64,000 nucleotides of DNA from Opisthocomus hoazin (taxonomy: Eukaryota > Chordata > Aves > Opisthocomiformes > Opisthocomidae): NCBI RefSeq assembly GCF_030867145.1, contig NC_134420.1, forward strand, positions 40,523,237 through 40,587,236, given 5' to 3'. Below, piece by piece: positions 11,601 to 22,748 of the stretch. The notes beneath the pieces were generated by a model. The model was not told where the DNA came from and searched no databases. It saw only the letters and a list, made by a program, of their open reading frames with translations. Numbering within the stretch: the first letter of the stretch is position 1; each line of letters opens with the position of its first letter. Made by a program: the position numbers and the translations under genes.

Positions 11601-14600
11601 TACTTGAAAATTATTTGATAAATTTCCAGATACTCAAATTCTGTTCATTGTGCTCCATGTGACATTTTGAAAGCTTATTTTCTTCATTATGCCCCAATTC
11701 ATAGATTTCTGCATAATGTTCATATCACTGTTTCAAACTCTCAGCTGTAGATGAATATTGGGAAACCTCTCTTTTGGTATCAAAAAAAAGAAAAATGTGA
11801 AATAACATTGTTTCAGGGAACAATATTTTCTTCACATAAATACAGTGGTTTGGCATGATGGGAAAAACTTTTTCCATTCAAAGTCCTTGATCGCATGGTG
11901 TTTAGATTCCTAGGACTGTCTGTACTATTCTGAAACATCCTGTAGCATCTGTTGTCGTTGTCAGAAACAAGGGTGGAAGCTTGATTGTGAGTACAAAAGA
12001 GCAAAAATTATTAGAAACTATAGAATAAAAAAACGGAAGGTGAAACTTCTGCTAAAACGTGACTGATACTTGGCAGAGGGGAAGGATCTTTATTGTCTGT
12101 TCAGTTTGTTACGGAAATGATACAGACAAAGCTTTTAATGCAGAAGTATTGGAAATCCCTTGACTTGAGACTTGGTACTCCCACCCGCAGATACATCTGG
12201 GGAATGTGACTCTGGGAGAATCAGCAAAAGGAATGTTTGTTCATAGGCATTATTTGACACTAAGTATCGTGGTCTCTCAGTACTTCACAAGTAATAACAA
12301 ATGTTATTTTAAAGTGTATTTTAATCAAGGAAAGATTTGCTCCCTCCACTTTATAGAAATAAACTGAAGCACAGAGGGAGTCTAAAAGTTGTATTTTCCT
12401 CTGTGTTAGACCACGAAACCATTTATATGGGGCGGACGAATGGCATTTCCCATCAGACTGAATCACATTTACCCCACCCTTGTAACCAGTTACATACGGG
12501 AGCAAGATCAGCCGCTAAATGACTCACCTGTAGTGGAAGAGAAGTCTTTAGCAAACAAACTGAGAAATGTTACCCAGATCCTTAGAGTATATCATATTAA
12601 GAAACAGATTGGCAACACTAAGTTTTCAGTGTATCCCATTATTGCTCCTTAATTCCAACAATGCTGAGCAGATTCCTTCCTCATTACTGCTGGAGTAAAT
12701 TATGCAATAGATATAGCAAATGAATGATTTTCCATTTGTCACCACAGAAAATGATGTACGTGTTATCAAACCCACTACAGATTTGTCTGGCACCCCCCGG
12801 ACTGTTGGCTGACCCTCATTACCACCGCCAGGCTTGCTCTGCTCTTCTTTGCTGGGTACTGTGGGTCTGGACCTTTGCTAGTGCCATCCCAGTCCCACAC
12901 CGGCTTCGGGTCACCCTTGGCTCCCGGCTCATCTTCGCTGACAGAGCATCCTGCTCCCTGACAACATCTTTATATGCCATAAGAAACCCTGGCCTAAAGC
13001 ACAAAGTCCCTCAAAACAAATGAGAGAAAAACTAGAAGACAAACACAGCAAAGGATAAAAACCCTTTGCAGGTCACCTTAGGCATTGCTTTTTGGCAGAA
13101 ACCAATTTGAGTATTTATAGCCAAGCTAAAACCCATTGAAAGCACAGGTCAAAAAGGAAACACTGACCCTTCCCTACTGCAGGGCTAGCGAGTGCCACCC
13201 CTCTCTAAGTACTTGTAAGCTGCTTGCAATAAAAAAACCTCTTAGTTTCAGCCCTCCAAGTGTCAGTCCTCTGTACTGGTTAATATTGTCGAGGGAATCC
13301 TTGCCTGACAGAAAGTAATTTAGGATCCATTAAATATGATTACTTGGCCTTGAAAATGATGGATATTGAACAGAATTATAGGATCACTTTACAAAAGAAC
13401 GGTCTCTTTTACATCCTTTCTTGTGGGGCATTAAATAAAGTCTGAGAAAACTCCTAAGGGATTCCTGGCTTTTATAGGTTACATTTATGAAAAGAAGGAT
13501 TGATATTCATATTAAAAACTCTAAAAATTGAACAGGGTGATGTGGCAAGCACGTGGATAGCTGTGACATGTCTAAAAAGTGAGTGACATGTTCACCAACT
13601 CTTTTTCTTGCCTCAATTATATTAGAGATATGAAAGCACCTTTAATTTCAGACTAATCTTTCATGTTCTCTGTTGGAATATTAACCCCAAGCGGTTTCCT
13701 AAGTTGCCCCTACTTCTCACTATATCTTCATTTGTATCCAAAGTACTTAGCCAGAGGTTTTCAAAAATCTCACATCACTGTTTTCATCATGTCCTTTACT
13801 AGCCATATGTTGAAAGTGAGTTTGTATAGAGACTTGATATGTTTATACTGCTTTAAACTAATTGAAATCTAATCTCGAGAAGATGGTATTTTAAGTGCAG
13901 GGGAAGTTTGACTTCTTCATTACTAAAGGATCTGCCCTAACAGTTCAAACATACAATGAAAACAGACAGTTTGATATTCCTCAGTTTTCTTCCACTTGCA
14001 GTTCTGAACAAAATTGATAAACTGAAATCAACTAACATTTCTTTTTATTCATTTTTCCATAGAGAAGGTGGATTGGCTAATTTATGCTATGGAGAAGCCG
14101 GAAAATATGGCCCCAAAAATTAGAAAAATAAGATTTATGGATGGTTCCCCAGAAAATAAATCCTTCTCTAGCACAAAGGGAGAAAAAGGAAAAAAAGAAT
14201 AAAATGAAGAAAAATGAGGTCTTCTGCTTTGATCTTCCTCATCTCACTCTGTTTCTACATAACAAGCTGCCCTAGAAACCAGAGTATCCTGGAACACCCA
14301 TTTTCACTCTGATCAGTCTCTATAGATAAGGGTTCACCTTACAGACAGAAATTCCAGGCACTTCACCTGAAGCTTCCTCATTAAGCACAAGGCAGTGCAT
14401 TCATCATGAAGACAAAAGCACATTCGTCATCTACTTCATAGACATAAAGAAAATCACAGCATGTCTGGGCACAGCACAAGACATGGCCCACTGACAAGTC
14501 TTGGCTTACAGGCTTTCTATTTTGAGATGAGGAAGAGCATTAATACATCTTAGATATAAAAGTTTCAAGCCAGTATTGTCTACGAATTACCTGACAACAG

Positions 14601-15475
14601 ATTTTTGATTGCAGGACGTATGTTGAGCACATATTCAGACAATACAAGATTGTTGATATATACCTTGAACCATTTGGATACACTGGCAAATAATGAGCAT
14701 CTAAATTTTAGTTATTTTTTAAATGGTAATGTATCATCTCAGCGACATTAAATCACCTCTCTGGTTTCTTAAATCTGACTATACGCAGTGCACATCTGAA
14801 GCAAGTGTGTCCACTTCCAGAGGCAACTTTTCTGCTACTTCACATCATGTGTGATCATTTGTACCCGTGTAAACATGGCACAATATTTTATGGGTCTACA
14901 GTGCTTTAATTTATACCGACAACAGCTGCTACGTACATGTAGAGCTGGGCAGATTTCAGGAAATCTCTGATAATACAGTAAAGTAGGTTAACTCCGAGCT
15001 GGTTTTTTTTAACTAGTAAAACAGCGACATTCAGCAGCCTCATGCCTCAGGCACACATCACATTCATACACACCGTTTTGAATTCCAGTTATACCAAATT
15101 CAGAGCAGAGATCTGAACTGGGATTTTCCACACCCCTGATGAATGCCTTAGCTATTTGTTTGTTCGGGAAGAGTCTCACTTTCCAGTTTCAATCAGGAAA
15201 ACACACATTTGACGTGAGATAACTTCACCAAAAAAGGCTGTGTTAAAACTGATAGATGGCTCCAAAAAGTTACAGTTTTAGTGAATGAGCATTTTATGAT
15301 AAAAAGGTAGTTTCCTAAGTTTTTATTTTCAGGCTCCTCTAGGATTACATGCACATTTGAAATTTGCCACTTTTTTTCTGAGGGTTAGATGATTTGCAAC
15401 ACCGAGTCCCGCCCTGCTGTGCCCACACACACACATCGAAGCATCTTTCCTTTCCGTTGTTGTGACTACACTGCG
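2614..15475. other. Long intergenic desert, no gene recognised
   Basis: About 12.9 kb of mostly AT-rich DNA with no open frame longer than 172 codons and none with a recognisable domain. Local features are a pyrimidine-rich tract at about 3570-3790, a short GC-richer island at about 5480-5690 holding a TCF/LEF-like 'tgatcaaagg' at 5582-5591, and a GC-richer patch at about 12785-12970. The region may hold distal regulatory elements, but conservation cannot be judged from one sequence. No exon of the expected upstream neighbour DPH6 was identified. Confidence 0.5.
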
Positions 15476-15741
15476 CTACAGCGTTTTAAACTAAAAGAGG
15501 GTAGATTTAGACTAGATATAAGGAAGAAATTTTTTACATTGAGCATGGTGAAACACTGGAAGAAATTGCCCAGAGAGGTGGTAGACGCCCCATCCCTGGA
15601 AACATTCAAGGCCAGGTTGGACAGGGCTCTGAGCACCTGATCTAGTTAGCGGTGTCCCTGCTCATTTCAGGGAGGCTGGACTAGATGACCTTTAAAGGTC
15701 CCTTCCACCCCAAACTATTCTATGATTCTACGGTTCTATGA
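15476..15741 (+). mobile_element. CR1 LINE 3' fragment with remnant of reverse transcriptase ORF end
   Basis: The plus strand encodes a piece typical of the C-terminal tail of CR1 ORF2: 'RFRLDIRKKFFTLSMVKHW', then 'KKLPREVVDAPSLETFKARL' and 'DRALST', ending at the stop at 15638-15640. The CR1 3' untranslated blocks follow: 'ggaggctggactagatgacc', 'aaaggtcccttccacccc' and the terminal 'ttctatgattctacggttctatgat' repeat. The element is 5'-truncated. The frame is open through the stop, so it is only moderately diverged, but it lacks all catalytic reverse-transcriptase motifs and is inert. Confidence 0.9.
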
Positions 15742-18700
15742 TAACGATACCTGAGAAGTTCTGTCATCTAAGTACAGAAGGAGATCCAGAGGGAAAACAA
15801 CATACACAGTTGCAAAGAAACGAGCACTAGGCAGCCTTTGATCTATGTACTAAAAATCCTTAACTCCATTTCAATGTATGGAAATGCACATGAAACTATA
15901 TTTTTAATTATGCTTAATTTAATTATTCCTTGGACAGCAATCTTAGGTAGCCAGGTCAGATGCACATTTTTATGGTCATGACATAAACCCTAGCAAAAAG
16001 GAGCTTATAATAGAAGTGCTAACACAACCTTAGCACTTCAGGTGCAAAGGGTACAATCAAATTTAAAAACAATTGTATCTATCTCATCCGTTAAGTATAT
16101 TGTCACCAGCTGGCTGTATGACAGGAAAGTAGAGGATGACAATATGCAAGCAAAATAAATCAGGATTAACTGATTTTGTTTGTCATGTATCTGGTAAGTT
16201 TTAAGAATAAAATACATTACACAGATTTCTGTGTTGTACTTTTTTATAAATGCTGCTGACTATGATGCTGAAGTAGTCCAGCAAGTTGTACTGCAGCATA
16301 CATTTTCTTTGCACATCCCTCTCCTGTCTCAGTCCTAGAAGTAAACCTAATGAGAAGCTGCAACACCCAGACTGAAAAGAACAACTTTTCATTCTGTGAG
16401 AGAGTTTAGAAATGTGTCCTCTTCTTCACTTGTATGCATCAAAATACTATCCTAAGTTTTTAGTTTCAGGTTCTGTAAAGCAGTGTTTTACAAAAGGTGC
16501 TGAACACCATGGCCATACATTATACGTCTCTGCCGTGTACTGCACGTATTGCAGGATTTATCACGTCAAGCACTGTTGGATCCCTATCAGAAAATCATAC
16601 AATTTCAGGCTAGGAGTGAAACTAAATAGTTCCTGTAACTTCTCTTGTTTCATTGCATCATTCCTTTTTCCCCCCCTAAACAGTGCCATTTTCAAAATAC
16701 TGGTAGGTGGCATGGAGAAAGCACTGAATACCTGTTATTCTTTACTGTGATTAATACAGACAGGCTCCTGAAAAAATACCCAAGGATGCGCTGTGACATT
16801 AAAACAAATATTACTGCTTCCAGATGGAATCTGGATCCAGAAGAGGATCCTGGATCACACGGAGCTCTTAGGATTGACCAGACATCCAAGTGATATCCCT
16901 TTGCTTAAAGGGCTTCAAGAATACTTAAACTACAAATAGAAAGCTGACAACTTCAATAACATATGGTAAAAGGTAGACATTCTGTGGGAGGGAGGGATAG
17001 GACCCTGAAGAATCAGCATTTTCTAGCTCTCAAATGCAAAGGACAGTAGACAGCTGCAGGCTGGAACTTAAGTGGAAAGGTGTTACACTCTCTTGGAAAT
17101 TCTGGAGTAGCAGGGGACACACAAGTAAATGTGTAGTCTGACATGAGTATACACAACACATAATGACAACTGGAGGACTTAGAGGGTGTGTAAAATCTAC
17201 AAAATTTTTTAAAAATATTTTTTAACTGATGTTATGCAAAAGGTAATTTCACGTTGAAGTCAGCAGCATGGAGCACTGTGACATAAAAAATATCTTTTAC
17301 CTTAATATCCAGTCCTACAGATCTTATGCAAGTAAAAACCTATTCCTAGAAGCTAAATGTGTTTTTTTCTCCAAGTTAATAAATTTACGCTCCCTGCAAT
17401 ATGACTTCACTTGACATTAAGCACATCCATGAAATTTCAACATATTACTTGATTTATCAGAAATAGTTCGACTGCTTGTAACTATGTGAGACTCAGTTCA
17501 TCATTTTCAGAGTAGCTTTACAATGAAGATTCTTGCACCTGCGGAGACCGCTACTGAGTTTTAAAGGACTCTACACACGTGCAGGCATCTGGCCATGGAC
17601 AGGCGCTTGCAAGAATGAGTATAGATTGTTAGCTCCTCACCTTGAAATTTAAAACACTTAATTATTGGTTACCCTGCACAGATAATTGTACCATCTGCAT
17701 CCCACTGCATTTACATGCAGTGATGTGTCCATACTTTCTGAACTACACGACGATCAAATCTAAATGAAAACATTTATATTACATATCAAGATAATTGTTT
17801 TGTCAAGATTCTGTGTGGTGTAGAAAAAACTAATTGTATCGATGGACAGGAGTTTTTGTGCAAGTCAATACAGGAGCTCTGGAGTTTAAGAATAGAAAGG
17901 ATTTCTTGGCTTCTCAAATCCACTTTCCTGCTGTCACAAGTGGTCATGTGTTTCATATACCACTTCCATTATATTTCTGGAAAAATAAACATACAGCTTT
18001 CCTAAATGACCCACATCAAGCTTTACAAGTTTTGCTGTGACTTCAGATTTTCATTCCCCTTTCCTTCCCTTTATCTTGTGACCCACATTGAAAACTGAGG
18101 CAAAATATTCAAATACATTTTGAACCATGCATAATTTATCCTCCATTGCTCCTTCATCTTCAGTGCACAGGGATCTCACTTACTCTTCTCTTGAATTTAC
18201 ATGGTTGAAGAACCTTTTGCTATATATTTTTTTGAAGACTAAAAACACTTAACTTTTGGCAATTCTTATTTCACCATTACCCTTCCCATCACTGAGGTTT
18301 AGCTTTCTTTGCTGACCACTGTTTGATTTAATTAATTAATTCTCCTAATTTCTTGAAGTTTATCCTTCGTTTTGAAATCAAGAAACCTAAAGACCAACTT
18401 CTATTAATCCTCCAATTAATCTACATGTAATATATATGTAATCACTTAAAAGAAGCTTGTTTTTAGGACCAACTGTTCTTTAGTGCACTTACAGCTTGCC
18501 AAAACCAAATGTAAATAAATTCTAAAATAGAACCAGCTATAACTGATTCAGTAGTCATTCAGTATTGTCTACCACATTCAGGAATAACTGGCTCCAAATA
18601 TTGACAGTTTTTTCCCAGTGAGTGGCACAGAAACTGGTCTGTCCATCAATGATTTTGACTACTCTGTTCCCAGCTCATTTATTTCCCCTTAGCTCAAGCC

Positions 18701-19170
18701 GTGATGCCACAGAACTATCAGCCAGCTAAACTGCTAGCTCCTTTGGCCTTTCAAGCCTCCATCTGCTCAAACTGTGGATTCTTCTCCCTTGTACTAGTTC
18801 CAATGCTCTTTAAACCTTTAACAAAACCGCTCCAGAAAAATAAACGACAAATGAAAAACTCTGCCCTGAAAAAATTATAGAAGTTAGTTGCTGCCAATGC
18901 ATGGAAATTCAAGTCCTTTGTAGACGTAGATCAAGATTCTCAGTGAAATCATAGGCTTAAGAAGTTTTAATATAATATAGCTGGATTCCGTGCCTTACTC
19001 TAAAAGTGCAGTATTAGTAGGCAGGTAGATGCTTATGCTTCCTTGAGTACATCTGCCTCAGAAAACAACTACCTCTGAAGATAAGAACCTGCACGCTTCA
19101 TGACTAGCAAACAGTCTTAAAAATGAAATATTACAAGTCCCTTACATATTAAGCGTGCTAACAATATCCA
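15742..19170. other. Intergenic sequence, no feature seen
   Basis: AT-rich DNA with only short, unrecognised open frames (the longest is 112 codons at 16412-16750). No repeat family was recognised with confidence. Confidence 0.45.
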
Positions 19171-19670
19171 CAGAATCACAGAATAGCTGAGGCTGGAAGG
19201 CACCTCTGGAGCTTATCTAGTCCAAGCCTCTAGCAGGGTCAGCTAGAGCAGATGGCTCAGGGATGGGTTCAGCCAGGTCCTGAATATCTCCAAGGATGGA
19301 GACTCCACAACCTCTCTGTGCAGCCTCTTCCAGTGTTTTACCATTGTTAAAGCAAAAAAAAAAGGTTTTTTTCTCATATTTAGGTGAAATTTCCTATATT
19401 TCAGTCTATGCCTCTTGCCCTTTCAGTGGCCACCACTGAGATGAATCTGGCTTCAACTTCTTTACTCCCTCCCATTAAGTACTTATACTCATTGATAAGA
19501 TCACCACTAAGCCTTCTCTTCCTGAGGCTAAAGACTCCCAGCTCTCTCAGCCGCCCCTCATAGAACAGATGCTCCTTAATCATCTTAGTGGCTCTTTGCT
19601 GGACTCGTTCCAGCAAGTTCACCTCTTCTCTTGTACTGGGGAGCCCAGCACTGGACACAGTACTGAGGAG
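19171..19670 (-). mobile_element. CR1 LINE fragment, reverse strand
   Basis: Read on the minus strand, this encodes the end of CR1 ORF2, including 'EEVNLLERVQQRATKMIKEH' and 'GRLRELGVFSLRKRRLSGDL'. The frame then decays, with a stop at about 19401, and the CR1 3' tail ends at 'cacagaatcacagaatagct' near 19171. The 5' truncation point is near 19670. Missing residues against the expected module (for example the RGLEHL segment is reduced to KEHL) show deletions. It is non-functional. Confidence 0.88.
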
Positions 19671-22104
19671 ATATTTGTCTTCTCCAGCTCTACTTTTGTT
19701 TATGTTCATTTTACTGGTTCCAAGAAAGGAATACATCTCCATTTCACTTAGAGTCATTTCCAGCTCCACTCCTGCATACACACACACCTTGGCATGATGT
19801 TGCTCAGTTTAACGTTTCAGTGCTGTAAGAAATGCTTTACTGCTCAGAGGCCACCTAGGCCAGCAAACGGCACCGAATGTACAAAGTCAGAAACAAAAAC
19901 TTACATATTATACACAGCATGTGCAATTTTGTATTGCATTTGAATATTTCACTTCTAGATCATCAGAAATTCCTTTTAAATTGAAACAAATGAATCTACA
20001 GGAAGGAGGTGAAGAGAAGGGGAATGTTCATGGAGTATATCAATCGGTAGATTAATTAATACATTGATTCCATTTGAGAGTCTGCATGTACCTGTCTTCC
20101 CACTGAGATACCCGCTGTGCAATCAGTGATAATTTAAAAATCAATTGCTCTTCTGTAGCAATTAAATTTGTCCATTTAAACAGATATAATTGATAGAGCC
20201 TGCAACTGATTTCAAAGCAGGGTTTCTAGAGATTCAGGGCTGTGAGCCAGAAATTTGTGGGTTTTTTTACTCACCAAATGAACATCTAAATAATCTCATT
20301 TGTATATTGGTTTTAAATACACTATACCAGGTATGAAATTTATCTTGAAATATACTGCTAGAGAAAGCAAAAAAGTCAATGGAAGTGATTGTACTTAAGC
20401 ACAACTACATCTTAAATGTATTGAAATACAATTATTCTTACATTTCACAGAACTAAATGTGTTGCTAACAAAATTTCATCATATTCTTTTAAAATTTCTC
20501 TTTTTTGATATGATGCTGTAGCTTTTTATAAGTCTAGCTGAATAAAGTTTAATTTTCTTGAAAATATCATTACAAGTTGCTTTTAGATTTGAGTATACAG
20601 AGAGAATTTATGGAGCTTTTGCCACACATAGTGCTTAATCTAATAAAACATGATGCTTGCACGTGTAGAATACATATTTCTGAGATTCATTAAACAACTA
20701 TCTCCCCTCAAGGCAATTCATTGTTATGCACCAGAGGGCTTTAAGATGGACTATTTATGAAAAAAAAAGCCAGAAAACAGGACAAAAGAAAAAGGGAGAA
20801 ACCTAAGACTAGTATGAAATGCTTATTCACAGGTTTAAGTCTTTGCAATTTACTTCAGCCCTGAGGTGGCATTAATTGACACATTAGCAAGTTATATACT
20901 ATGTTATGTGCCTATTTAGCCTAGAATTCAATAAAAATAACACCAGGGAAACTGCTGTAACACATTGCATAACAGCACATGTTTAAAGTATGGGAACACC
21001 TTACAAAAGCAGACACAACATTAATGATAATGCTCACAGACTGCCTCTGCAATTGTAATGTAATTGAATTGCCAACTGTGAGTTTGCAGAGGCATCTTTA
21101 CAACATTTTCAGGCAAAATCTTGTAATTCCTAAAAATTGAAGATAATTGAAATTTATTTGAACAAGGTCTGGTTTTCCATATCAATATACTATAGCATAC
21201 ACCCACAAAAAGAGCAGCCACTCAGTTTTTGTTAACATTAACACTAAGATATTAATACCTACTCCAAACGGTGTGCCTTCTATAAGAAGCAGAGTAATAC
21301 GCACTTAGTAGGGTAAAAGAGTTACACAGCTTATGTTGCTGTAGCAAGTGGGAAAAAAGTTTTCTTTCACAAATGAACAGATATTTCAGCATTTCAAGAT
21401 CTCAAAAGTCAGTTCTATCTAATAAAATTATAGTATTGTCCAATTTGTCTTTAAGGGAAGTTTATGAATTCTTTCACTGTTTATTTTTTCTGGTTTCTTT
21501 TCTTTGAAAAAAATGAATTAAAAAAAAAAAAAATCTTACATGTGACCCTACAGCTATCACTAGAGCCAGATCAGTTTAACGTCTCAAGTGCCCAGTCAGA
21601 TAACAATCATGCAGATTGTTTCAGTATGCCCCTGTTCTATTTATCTACTAAACACAAGCTAATCTAGATAAATAAAACAGTGATAATGGGTATACCAAAA
21701 CACGCACGTTCTGCACATTCTCAGCATGTAAAGAATTGTTACAGACATGTTAAGATTAGTATGCATGGAGAATGAACAGCAATATCTGGGTGTGGAAGCA
21801 TCAGAAGGAAAAACCAGCTGGAGAACAGTTACAGGAACAGCCTGTATTCATAGCACCTAGATTAGCAGGTCATCAAGATCCTAGCACATATCTACCTACA
21901 GCTTAGCAGGACACCCAGATGAGGCGGCAAAAGGGCAGTGAATAAATCCAAATGACTTGTCAAAGTAGGACATGATGGTAAAAATAATCATGGTCAGGTT
22001 ACAAAAAGGCATATCCAAAACCAAGATGCGGGAAGAAGGCATAAGTGAACGACTGCAATCAGTTTAGATCTAAAATAAAACCATTTTCCACTCCTAGGAG
22101 GTCT
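19671..22104. other. Intergenic sequence, no feature seen
   Basis: AT-rich DNA with short A- and T-runs (for example a 13-base A run near 21521) and no recognised gene or repeat family. Confidence 0.45.
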
Positions 22105-22485
22105 TGCATTGTTGCTGCAACATTGCAACATTATTTCCTAAAAATCCTTGAAGGAAGGGGTTAAAAGGGATTTTAAAAGAAGTGGAATTACCTAATAGTT
22201 GCTGTGCATTTAAAAAACCGCTAGTGCTTATCTATTGTTTAAATTAACTGAAGCAGAGAGTCTTGCATCTCCATACAAAGGGGTTAGTTCTTGATAGGGG
22301 CTGCGAGTCACCTATAACTGGTCAAGACCGACCCTGCTGTATGGATGGGAGCCAGAAGAGAACTGAGTTTGCGCAGAAACAAAGGTAAATCAGCGGACAC
22401 CGTGACGAAGAGGATGGGCCTTCATCTTGGGACCCCCCGACGATCACCACTAGGAGGCACTGCGCAAGTGCAGCTGGGAGGAGTC

Positions 22486-22547
22486 TATGGAAATTACTTC
22501 TTGGAACTAATTATAATATGGAAATTATTTCTCGGAACTGATTTTGA
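22486..22547 (+). repeat. Imperfect 31-bp tandem duplication inside the LTR
   Basis: Two adjacent copies starting 'tatggaaatta' (22486 and 22517) share 'tatggaaattayttctyggaact' and differ at a few bases. It lies upstream of the TATA box, so it looks like a U3 enhancer-type duplication. Confidence 0.7.
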
Positions 22548-22608
22548 TATGCAATGAGGATAGATGCATATGTATTGGGAAATCTAATGTATATGTAATA
22601 TTTGATTG

Positions 22609-22614
22609 TATAAA
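22609..22614 (+). promoter_or_regulatory. LTR TATA box (TATAAA)
   Basis: TATAAA occurs in 'ttgattgtataaattgaag', 75 bp before the AATAAA signal at 22684. That spacing is normal for a retroviral U3/R boundary. Activity is unknown. Confidence 0.5.
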
Positions 22615-22748
22615 TTGAAGAGACACATTGTTGCTCAGCGCGCACGACTTTGGTGGGACTACCCCCTGTGCTGCCCAGCGCCAAATAAACATACCTACCT
22701 TACAATCTTACAGATTGTGGAGTCTGCTTTCTGCACGTCACCCTGCAT

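Larger units (their letters stand above)
22110..22743 (+). mobile_element. Solo LTR-like element, ERVL/ERVK-like
   Basis: The 3' half has LTR architecture. A TATAAA box lies at 22609-22614, then 'ttgctcagcgcgcacgactt' and 'cccctgtgctgcccagcgcc', then AATAAA at 22684-22689. A U5-like end follows with 'ttgtggagtctgctttctgc' and 'acgtca'. This order matches avian ERV LTRs as I know them. The pentamer tgcat lies just before the candidate start TGTTGC (22105-22109) and again at 22744-22748. However, the element does not then end in CA, so the exact borders are uncertain. No internal viral genes are adjacent. The 70-codon frame inside is not a gene. Confidence 0.68.

Noticed and set aside
12340-12535. 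Second MIR-like resemblance ('actttatagaaataaactgaagcacagag')
   Set aside because: Only one short block matches and the following core is not convincing, weaker than 23208-23275.
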